Shown here piece by piece: positions 14,142 through 19,368 of a stretch of 19,368 nucleotides of DNA. This stretch comes from Bacillota bacterium (GTDB taxonomy: Bacteria > Bacillota > Clostridia > Christensenellales > SZUA-584). The DNA lies in the NCBI GenBank assembly GCA_023415915.1, contig JAEZIZ010000137.1:1-19368 (forward strand), read 5' to 3'. The notes beneath the pieces are model-generated. The model did no database searches. It saw only the letters and a list, made by a program, of their open reading frames with translations, and was not told the DNA's origin. Numbering within the stretch: the stretch's first letter is position 1; every line of letters starts with the position of its first letter. The position numbers and the translations under genes are program-made.

Positions 14142-14890
14142 CCCTGCTTCTCCTGCCGCACCTTTTCATACATCAGCACAGCGGCCGCTACCGCGGCGTT
14201 GAGCGAACCCGTCTCGCCTTTCATCGGTATGCTTGCAACGAGGTCGCAGTTTTCCAGCACGAGCCTTGATATTCCCTCGCCCTCCGAGCCTATTACGAGC
14301 GCGACCGGGCCCTTTAAGTTAATTTCATCGGCCGGTTTGCCGGATACGTCCGCCGCCGTTATCCATACGCCCTTGTCTTTTAATTCCTTGATAGTCATGT
14401 TCAAATTAGTCACTTTAACTATCGGAAGCCGCTCGGCCGCGCCCGAAGAAGCCTTGTACGCTACCGACGAGAGCGAAGCGCTCCTGCGCTTGCCCAATAT
14501 CACTCCGTGCGCGCCCAGCACTTCGGCGCTTCTTATTATCGAGCCAAGGTTGCCCTCGTCCGTTATGCCGTCGAGTATCAGCATGAACGGCGGCTCGTTT
14601 CTCGATTCCGCGAGGCTTATTATGTCTTCTATACTGCCGTATTCCTTGGCGGCGGCCATGGCGACTACGCCCTGGTGGTTGGCGGGCTTGCCTCCATACC
14701 CGAAAGGCATCGTAAGGTTGTCAAGCTTGCGCTTGTCCACGCGAACTACAGGCAGCCGCTTTTCGGACGCAAGCGCCAGTATCTCCTTTATGCTCGGGTC
14801 GTCTATCTCCTTTGCAGCCAGCAGCTTGTCTATCGGCCGCGCTGATTTTATCGCGGACTTGACCGCGTTTCTTCCGTATATTATATCCAT
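14138..14890 (-). CDS. rlmB: 23S rRNA (guanosine-2'-O)-methyltransferase, RlmB/TrmH family
   Basis: A 250-residue SPOUT-class methyltransferase. By homology to RlmB it methylates the 2'-OH of G2251 (E. coli numbering) in 23S rRNA using S-adenosylmethionine. The three knot motifs are visible: GNLGSIIRSAE (113-123), LVIGSEGEGIS (198-208) and IPMKGETGSLNAA (221-233). The N-terminal part is the usual RNA-binding substrate domain. The start codon lies immediately after the thyX stop (no gap), and the end overlaps rae1 by four bases, so translation is coupled. The ribosome binding site is weak and distant. Confidence 0.93.
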   Translation of the reverse strand: MDIIYGRNAVKSAIKSARPIDKLLAAKEIDDPSIKEILALASEKRLPVVRVDKRKLDNLTMPFGYGGKPANHQGVVAMAAAKEYGSIEDIISLAESRNEPPFMLILDGITDEGNLGSIIRSAEVLGAHGVILGKRRSASLSSVAYKASSGAAERLPIVKVTNLNMTIKELKDKGVWITAADVSGKPADEINLKGPVALVIGSEGEGISRLVLENCDLVASIPMKGETGSLNAAVAAAVLMYEKVRQEKQG

Positions 14891-15625
14891 CTATCTGGTC
14901 ACGATCCTTTTCTGTTTTTGCTTGACCTCCTGCAGCTGCCCGCATGTCATCCTTCCTTCGCAGCACTTGCCGCGCACGCACGAAGGCCCCGCGGTAGAGA
15001 ACAGTGCCGGCGATACCGAGGAAACCAGACCCAGCATGTTCCACGCAAGTTCGCGAATCTCCCACTGGGCGCGGTTGCAGCACCTTAACGTAAAGAAATG
15101 CAGCAGTTCGCGCGCGTTCATAGTAAGCATCATCTTCGTTTCGCACGCGCCGGGCAGCACGAAACGCGCGTCCTCGTTAGACTTCTCGCCCTTGCCTCCC
15201 AGCTCTGTACGCCAGTCGTCATACCACTGCTGCATTGTAGCCATCTGCGACTCGTACTTTTTCACGGCTTCGTCGCCTAACGCTCGTATGCTGGGAGGTA
15301 TTATATACGAAAAGCCGTTTTGCGAGTAGCTGACATACCTTTGCGACTGCACAGAAAAGCTCGCTATCCTGTGCCTCGTTATCTGCGCGAGCAGCGTACG
15401 CGATACGCCCTCTATGCCAAAAGTAAAGCTAGCATGCTCTATCGTAGACAGATGGCCCAAGTCAACTATTCTTTCGAGAAACGACGAAGCGCTCTCGCTC
15501 GTCAGTCCTTCCGATATATCGTCTATGCCCGCCGGGCTGTAACATAGCTTCGCTGCCATCGCGGTCAGCTTCTCAGCATCGGGCGAATACGACAATAATT
15601 TAACGTTCAGTTTGACCTCGCTCAT
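14891..15625 (-). CDS. thyX: Flavin-dependent thymidylate synthase
   Basis: A 244-residue FAD-dependent enzyme that makes dTMP from dUMP with methylenetetrahydrofolate and NADPH. The diagnostic ThyX motif RHRxxS is present as R84-H-R-I-A-S89. The ATG at 15625 is chosen over a TTG 15 bases upstream because the GGGGG ribosome binding site lies between them. The start follows the mrnC stop at once, and the RBS lies inside the end of mrnC. No thyA is visible in this window. The mrnC-thyX-rlmB order is common in Clostridia, although thyX is missing from the Bacillus version of the cluster. Confidence 0.96.
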   Translation of the reverse strand: MSEVKLNVKLLSYSPDAEKLTAMAAKLCYSPAGIDDISEGLTSESASSFLERIVDLGHLSTIEHASFTFGIEGVSRTLLAQITRHRIASFSVQSQRYVSYSQNGFSYIIPPSIRALGDEAVKKYESQMATMQQWYDDWRTELGGKGEKSNEDARFVLPGACETKMMLTMNARELLHFFTLRCCNRAQWEIRELAWNMLGLVSSVSPALFSTAGPSCVRGKCCEGRMTCGQLQEVKQKQKRIVTR

Positions 15626-15626
15626 A

Positions 15627-16064
15627 TTATTTTCCCCCAAAAAAGTGATTGACTATTACGCCGAACAGCTCGTCCAAGCGGCGCTCGCTGCCAAGAAGGT
15701 AAAGATATCCGATAACGGCCTCAAGCCCCGTGGCGCGCGAGTAGTCTTCGCGGCTCATGTTTTTCGGCGGCGTCGATTTTGCGTTCCTGCCCGCCCGGTA
15801 TACGTCGTTTTCACGCTCGGTAAACATACCTTCAAGCAAATCAGCGGCCTTAGCCTGCGAACGGGCGTTCACCACTCCCGACGCCAGCGAATGAAGCTGT
15901 TCCACCCTTCCCATATTATTCTTTACAAGGTAGCTTCTGATATACAGGTCAAACACCGTGTCGCCTATATACGCAAGGTTGAGCAAAGGAAATTCGCGCA
16001 CGCGGTTTTCCGGAAGCGCGCCGAGCGAAATCCCGTATGCTGTTTTTACATCATTATCTTCCAC
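15627..16064 (-). CDS. mrnC: Mini-ribonuclease III
   Basis: A dimeric RNase III-like nuclease without a dsRNA-binding domain; in Bacillus it matures 23S rRNA. The catalytic helix is LLNLAYIGDTVFDLYIR (28-44 with the chosen start), and a second acidic cluster appears at GLEAVIGYLYLL. The frame is open up to 16136, but the GTG at 16064 gives 145 residues, the normal length, and an extended -10 element lies just upstream of it. The upstream ATGs add a basic, unconserved tail and would precede that promoter. There is no clear ribosome binding site, so the message may be leaderless. The usual upstream gene cysS is absent; a divergent permease pair sits there instead. Confidence 0.88.
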   Translation of the reverse strand: MEDNDVKTAYGISLGALPENRVREFPLLNLAYIGDTVFDLYIRSYLVKNNMGRVEQLHSLASGVVNARSQAKAADLLEGMFTERENDVYRAGRNAKSTPPKNMSREDYSRATGLEAVIGYLYLLGSERRLDELFGVIVNHFFGGK

Positions 16065-16071
16065 TTTATAA

Positions 16072-16080
16072 ATTATAGCA
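16072..16080 (-). promoter_or_regulatory. Extended -10 promoter of the mrnC cluster
   Basis: On the minus strand TGCTATAAT is a perfect extended -10 (TGn-TATAAT). The expected start point is near 16065, one base before the chosen GTG. The -35 is poor, as is often so for extended -10 promoters. Confidence 0.6.
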
Positions 16081-16166
16081 TAACGCGGACGCATCCAAAA
16101 GCGGAAGATAAAAACTCTTGGAATAATCGGGCGCATATACGGCGGCGTGCGGCGAACAATAATACA

Positions 16167-16562
16167 ATGAAAGAGTATTCATCTAACGCATCAAAAGCGC
16201 GCAAAGTTCTTTGGGGATCTCGTATAAAAAAAGCTGCGGTAGGCGTCGTGTCGGGATTCTTGGCCGGGCTCTTTGGCTCGGGCGGGGGAATAGCCGTCGT
16301 GGAAGGGCTTGAGAGGATAGGCACGGAAGAGCGGCGCGCGCACGCCACATCCATAGCGGTGATACTTCCCACCTCGGTGCTGTCCGCCGCGCTGTATTTT
16401 ACCGGAGGGTATGTGCCGCTTGAACAAACGCTGTACCTCTGTGCCGGCGCTATAGCTGGAGGGCTGCTCGGCGCGTTTTTCCTCTCTAAAGTCAGAATTA
16501 AGCTGTTGAACCGGATATTCACGCTTCTCATACTCTTATCCGGCGTAAGGTTGCTGTTTTGA
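16167..16562 (+). CDS. Half-size TauE/SafE family permease, first subunit
   Basis: A 131-residue membrane protein equal to one half of a TSUP (sulfite exporter TauE/SafE) permease. It has a basic N-terminus, then about four hydrophobic helices starting with AAVGVVSGFLAGLFGSGGG; the GLFGSGGG glycine motif is the family hallmark. Full-length members have eight helices in two repeats, so this protein probably pairs with the next gene product. Substrates in the family are sulfur oxyanions and organosulfonates; the one here is unknown. ATG 16167 is the only upstream in-frame start, but the ribosome binding site is weak. The coding end overlaps the next gene by four bases (TTGA). Confidence 0.8.
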   Translation: MKEYSSNASKARKVLWGSRIKKAAVGVVSGFLAGLFGSGGGIAVVEGLERIGTEERRAHATSIAVILPTSVLSAALYFTGGYVPLEQTLYLCAGAIAGGLLGAFFLSKVRIKLLNRIFTLLILLSGVRLLF

Positions 16563-16936
16563 TACTCTATATATTGTTCGGTGTGGTGTTCGGAATAGTG
16601 GGCGGCATGGGACTGGGCGGCGGTATCGTGCTGATACCCTGCCTCACGCTGTTCCTTGCGGTAAACCAGCACGAAGCCCAGGCAATGACACTGTTCGCCT
16701 ATATACCTATGGCGCTGTTCGCGCTCGTTTCCCATATAAAGCAGAAAAACGTAAGGCTGAGGCAAGCGCTGTTTTTAACCGCCTTTGGCTGTATTGGCGG
16801 CGTAGCGGGCTATTTTCTCGCGGCGGCGATAGACTCGGATACTCTGCGTAAAGTATTCGCCGCGTTTCTGATACTCGTAGCGCTACTGCGAGTATGGCGG
16901 CAGGAGGTAAAGCCCCAGCTGGATAAAAGGGCTTGA
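16559..16936 (+). CDS. Half-size TauE/SafE family permease, second subunit
   Basis: A 125-residue partner of the preceding protein with about four membrane helices. The same glycine motif recurs as GGMGLGGGIVLIP near residues 15-27, followed by a helix and an Ala/Leu-rich helix (AGYFLAAAI). The TTG at 16559 overlaps the upstream stop, with a weak AAGG before it; later in-frame GTG codons are possible but would trim the first helix. The four-base overlap implies coupled translation and equal amounts of the two halves. Other members of the family are single proteins, so a heterodimer is the natural inference. Confidence 0.8.
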   Translation: MILYILFGVVFGIVGGMGLGGGIVLIPCLTLFLAVNQHEAQAMTLFAYIPMALFALVSHIKQKNVRLRQALFLTAFGCIGGVAGYFLAAAIDSDTLRKVFAAFLILVALLRVWRQEVKPQLDKRA

Positions 16937-17033
16937 GAATGTGCCGTGAGGCGTAAAAACACCGCCGGGGACGTGTAACCGAAGGCAATTATGAATGTAT
17001 CACAAAAGTAACGTTATTATACGAAACTGCTTG
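16937..17033 (+). other. Intergenic stretch with no recognised feature
   Basis: This part lies between the permease pair and the T-box promoter. It shows no coding potential and no convincing terminator; a weak GGCG/CGCC pairing around 16950-16975 lacks a T run. Confidence 0.5.
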
Positions 17034-17062
17034 TTGACAGTTAAACAGCATGTTATTATAAT
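17034..17062 (+). promoter_or_regulatory. Consensus sigma-A promoter of the T-box transcript
   Basis: A perfect TTGACA (17034-17039) and a perfect TATAAT (17057-17062) are separated by exactly 17 bases. Transcription should start near 17069, just before stem I of the T-box leader. Confidence 0.92.
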
Positions 17063-17080
17063 GTGAATAATTTATATCAA

Positions 17081-17319
17081 AAGGCTGTGAACGGGAAAAC
17101 TGTTGCTGATAGCGTAAAGAGAGCCGCCGGTAGGTGCAAGGCGGACGCTTAAGGAGCGGGGCTCGCCCGGGAGCCGCAGAGCTGAAAATATACAGTAAGC
17201 TCTGACGCATTAAACGCGTTATGTTAAAAGGCTTAAATGCCTTGCTGAGCTGGCGGCTTATTGCCGCAAGCAGAGTGGTACCGCGACCTTGTCGTCTCTG
17301 TAAGACGGAAGGTTTTTTT
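17081..17319 (+). promoter_or_regulatory. T-box leader, probable leucine (CUC) specifier
   Basis: A tRNA-sensing leader. Stem I is recognisable: AGAGAG (GA motif), then CCGCC-loop-GGCGG with TAGGTGCAA at the tip, AGCGT pairing with ACGCT, and CGGG (17092-17095) pairing with CCCG (17166-17169) just under the specifier loop. The codon before the single purine G17165 is CTC at 17162-17164, so the leader should read tRNA-Leu. The T-box AGAGTGGTACCGCG is at 17272-17285. Its UGGU bulge pairs with an ACCA end, as in tRNA-Leu with A73, and disfavours tRNA-Ser (G73). Uncharged tRNA should favour the antiterminator and switch on the downstream acyl-CoA ligase. Confidence 0.93.
17286..17319 (+). terminator. 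T-box regulated terminator
   Basis: ACCTT and CGTCT (17286-17297) pair with AGACG and AAGGT (17303-17313) around a short internal asymmetry and a 5-base loop, followed by seven T residues. The left strand overlaps the region used by the T-box antiterminator. Confidence 0.88.
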
Positions 17320-17377
17320 ATTTTCAAAAATGACGTTTGATGGGAGCATAGCTTTTTAAGAAAGAGGGAGGTTGCTT

Positions 17378-19042
17378 ATGCTGGAATTTATCAATATGAC
17401 TATAGGGGACCTGCTGGATCTTAAGGCAAAAGAATATCCCGACAAAGACGCGCTCATACACCCTTATGAGAACGTCCGTTATTCAACGCGCCAATTTAAA
17501 GAGGAGTGCGACCGCGTAGCGCGCGGGTTGATGGCGCTCGGCATCAAAAAGGGAGACCATGTCGCGATATGGGCGACCAACTACCCGCAATGGGTAATAT
17601 CTATGTTTGCGACAGCCAAGATAGGCGCCGTACTCGTCACGGTAAATACCAATTACAAGAAGTACGAGCTTGAGTACCTGTTAAAGCAGTCGGATTCAAA
17701 GATGCTTATAATGACGGGCGGAACGAAAGAAAACAACTATGTGGATCATATTAACGCCATTTGCCCCGAGCTTGGAGAGTGCAAACCGGGCGAACTTAAC
17801 AGCAAAAAGCTTCCCTTCCTTAAAAGCGTAGTGTTTCTGGACGGGGAACGCCACCCGGGCATGTACCTGTGGGACGACGTGCTCGCCGCCTCGGAAAACG
17901 TAAGCGAGGAAGAGCGCATAGCGCAGCAGCGCGGGACGAACCCGCAGGACGTTATTAACATGATGTATACGTCGGGTACAACCGGGTTCCCCAAGGGCGT
18001 AATGCTTACTCACTACAACCTCGTCAACAACGGCAAGGCTATAGGCTCATATATGAAGTTTACCGATAAAGACAGGCTTTGCATACCGGTGCCTCTGTTT
18101 CACTGCTTCGGTTGCGTGCTTGGCGTAATGGCGGCGGTAACCAACGATGCCGCAATGATAATAATCGACCACTTCAACCCCGTTAAGGTGATGCAGGCGA
18201 TTCAGAGCGAGAAGTGTACGGCCGTTCACGGCGTGCCGACGATGTTCATCGCTATGCTGGAGCATAAGGATTTTGAATCGTATGATTTTTCCACAATGCG
18301 CACCGGCATAATGGCGGGCTCTCCCTGCCCGATAGAAGTAATGAAGGCGGCGGTCTCGCGCATGAACATGCGGGAGATAACTATTGTGTACGGCCAGACC
18401 GAAAGCTCGCCCGGCATCACGCAGACGAGCGCCGACGATACGCTTGAGCACCGCGTTTCCACCGTGGGTCGCGCGTATCCCAATTTGGAAGCGAAGATAA
18501 TAATACCGGAAACGGGCAAGGACGCTCCGCCGAATACTATAGGCGAGATAGTAACGCGCGGATATCATGTTATGAAAGGCTATTACAAGATGCCCGAGGC
18601 CACGGCGCAGGCAATAGACAAAGACGGCTGGCTGCATACGGGCGATCTTGGCATGATGGACGAAGACGGCTATTTCAAGATAACGGGACGGCTAAAGGAT
18701 ATGATAATACGCGGAGGAGAGAACATATACCCCCGCGAAATTGAGGAGTTTTTGTACACGCACCCCGCGGTAAGGGATGTGCAGGTAGTGGGAGTGCCCG
18801 ATAAAAAGTACGGCGAAGAGGTGCTCGCCTGCGTAATACTAAAAGACGGCGCTGCGGTAAGCGAAGACGAGCTCATTGATTTCGTAAGGGCTGGCCTTTC
18901 AAAGTTTAAAGCGCCGAGGTATGTAAAGTTTATAGACTCGTTCCCTATGACCGCGAGCGGCAAGATACAAAAATACAAACTGCGCGAATGGGCGGTTAAT
19001 GAGCTGCACCTCGAGGATGCCGCGAATATCGAAACGGCGTAA
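17378..19042 (+). CDS. AMP-forming acyl-CoA ligase (ANL superfamily)
   Basis: A 554-residue adenylating enzyme that activates a carboxylic acid with ATP and joins it to coenzyme A. The P-loop-like motif YTSGTTGFPKG is at 197-207, YGQTE at 338-342, the hinge region HTGDLG and GRLKDMIIRGGENIYP follow, and the catalytic lysine is K529 in TASGKIQKYKLR. It resembles medium/branched-chain ligases of the FadD/YngI type rather than acetyl-CoA synthetase. The ATG at 17378 follows GGGAGG; the TTG at 17372 precedes proper spacing. It is monocistronic, controlled by a leucine-type T-box and ended by a terminator. Isovalerate or another branched acid is a plausible substrate, inferred from the regulation only. 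Confidence 0.93.
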   Translation: MLEFINMTIGDLLDLKAKEYPDKDALIHPYENVRYSTRQFKEECDRVARGLMALGIKKGDHVAIWATNYPQWVISMFATAKIGAVLVTVNTNYKKYELEYLLKQSDSKMLIMTGGTKENNYVDHINAICPELGECKPGELNSKKLPFLKSVVFLDGERHPGMYLWDDVLAASENVSEEERIAQQRGTNPQDVINMMYTSGTTGFPKGVMLTHYNLVNNGKAIGSYMKFTDKDRLCIPVPLFHCFGCVLGVMAAVTNDAAMIIIDHFNPVKVMQAIQSEKCTAVHGVPTMFIAMLEHKDFESYDFSTMRTGIMAGSPCPIEVMKAAVSRMNMREITIVYGQTESSPGITQTSADDTLEHRVSTVGRAYPNLEAKIIIPETGKDAPPNTIGEIVTRGYHVMKGYYKMPEATAQAIDKDGWLHTGDLGMMDEDGYFKITGRLKDMIIRGGENIYPREIEEFLYTHPAVRDVQVVGVPDKKYGEEVLACVILKDGAAVSEDELIDFVRAGLSKFKAPRYVKFIDSFPMTASGKIQKYKLREWAVNELHLEDAANIETA

Positions 19043-19060
19043 ACAAAGCAAATTGAAGTT

Positions 19061-19095
19061 AAAGAGGCCTTCAATAACCATGATGGCCTCTTTTT
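19061..19095 (+). terminator. Intrinsic terminator of the acyl-CoA ligase gene
   Basis: AAAGAGGCC pairs with GGCCTCTTT across a 15-base loop and runs into five T residues, 18 bases past the stop codon. Confidence 0.85.
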
Positions 19096-19243
19096 GGTTA
19101 TTATAAAAAACCACGCGCTAAAGCCTGTGAAGCAATGGATAGCGTTAAAAAAGATTTTTGTATGATAAAAAACAACCTAGGTCTTAATAGTAAGTAACAG
19201 AGATTTAAGATACATAAAAGAAAAACAGTTCAAGAAAAATGAA

Positions 19244-19273
19244 GATTCTTCGCTTGCGCTCTGAATGACAAAA
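19244..19273. repeat. Second copy of the GATTC...GAATGACA dispersed repeat
   Basis: GATTCTTCGC, CTC and GAATGACAAA align with the right arm of the element at 12856-12882 with a few substitutions and a two-base gap. This copy is a single arm in an AT-rich non-coding stretch (19097-19300) that shows no other feature. Confidence 0.6.
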
Positions 19274-19300
19274 GCGGCTATTACTGTAAAACCAGCTTTT

Positions 19301-19368
19301 ATGGACGAAAGCTCATATGTCATTGCTATGAAAACAGAGGAGAAAAAAGTGTACAAAAAAGAAGGTTG
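19301..19368 (+). CDS. Possible gene start, truncated by the window edge
   Basis: An open frame begins at ATG 19301 (MDESSYVIAMKTEEKKVYKK) and stays open to the window end. In the same frame are an ATG at 19328 and a GTG at 19349, the last behind AGAGGAG at 19336-19342. Which start is real, and whether this is a gene, cannot be decided from 22 codons. No family is recognisable. Confidence 0.25.
   Translation, partial: MDESSYVIAMKTEEKKVYKKEG

Noticed and set aside
13965..15329. A 454-codon open frame on the plus strand
   Set aside because: It lies antisense to rae1, rlmB and thyX, all of which are clearly homologous to known families. Its translation is Ser/Leu-rich with no domain and no ribosome binding site.
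17161..17168. Reading the T-box specifier as TCG (Ser), GCT (Ala) or GGC (Gly)
   Set aside because: The codon must be followed by one purine and then the lower stem. Only CTC followed by G17165 and the CCCG helix fits. UGGU also disfavours tRNA-Ser (G73) and tRNA-Gly (U73).
1..19368. Mobile elements, CRISPR arrays, tRNA or rRNA genes, prophage or defence system
   Set aside because: No transposase, integrase, regularly spaced repeat, cloverleaf or recognisable defence gene was seen. Gene content and codon use are those of a core chromosome.

Overview
This window looks like ordinary chromosome from an anaerobic, low-to-mid GC Firmicute of the class Clostridia. The lineage call rests on gene content and layout: a type I-alpha glutamine synthetase, a PBP2-minC-minD-minE cluster, an mrnC-thyX-rlmB-rae1-sigH cluster, a T-box leader, a TPP-riboswitch-controlled ThiT transporter, and a GlpB-like oxidoreductase followed by a DUF1667 protein. 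Codon use leans strongly on ATA (Ile) and AGG (Arg) throughout, with no abrupt change that would mark a recently acquired island. No transposase, integrase, CRISPR array, rRNA or tRNA gene was found.

Layout. 1-2058 (+): the 3' end of a FAD-dependent oxidoreductase, its DUF1667 partner, an SPL-like radical SAM protein and a GNAT acetyltransferase. 2059-3661 (-): glnA with its terminator, then a possible small membrane protein running antisense into the GNAT gene. 3901-8527 (+): a class B penicillin-binding protein (PBP2 type) and minC, minD and minE, the septum-placement system. 8507-9184 (-): an unknown single-pass membrane protein overlapping minE tail to tail. 9316-10668 (+): pgi. 10752-11750 (-): the thiamine transporter gene thiT with a TPP riboswitch, tandem terminators and a consensus promoter. 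11784-12726 (+): a YfbR-type HD nucleotidase and a DUF4440 protein. 12784-12930: an imperfect inverted repeat and the sigH terminator. 12959-16064 (-): mrnC, thyX, rlmB, rae1 (yacP) and sigH, an RNA maturation, thymidylate and sporulation/competence-sigma cluster in which sigH has its own strong promoter. 16167-16936 (+): two overlapping half-size TauE/SafE permease genes. 17034-19095 (+): a consensus promoter, a T-box leader and an AMP-forming acyl-CoA ligase with a terminator. 19097-19368: a dispersed-repeat copy and perhaps the start of another gene.

The two most informative regions are the RNA-controlled ones. The T-box at 17081-17319 reads best as a leucine (CUC) specifier, and its UGGU bulge fits an A73 tRNA, yet it controls an acyl-CoA ligase rather than an aminoacyl-tRNA synthetase or a classical leucine biosynthesis gene. 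One coherent reading is that leucine starvation switches on activation of a branched short-chain acid such as isovalerate, for leucine synthesis by reductive carboxylation. The thiT leader carries a TPP aptamer and, about 100 nt downstream, an exact 11-nt complement of the conserved aptamer strand that runs into a second intrinsic terminator, which suggests a direct aptamer/anti-aptamer switch. Other points worth attention are an HD-to-HE change in the YfbR homologue, a large insertion in the PBP2 transpeptidase domain, the split TSUP pair and a possibly leaderless mrnC.
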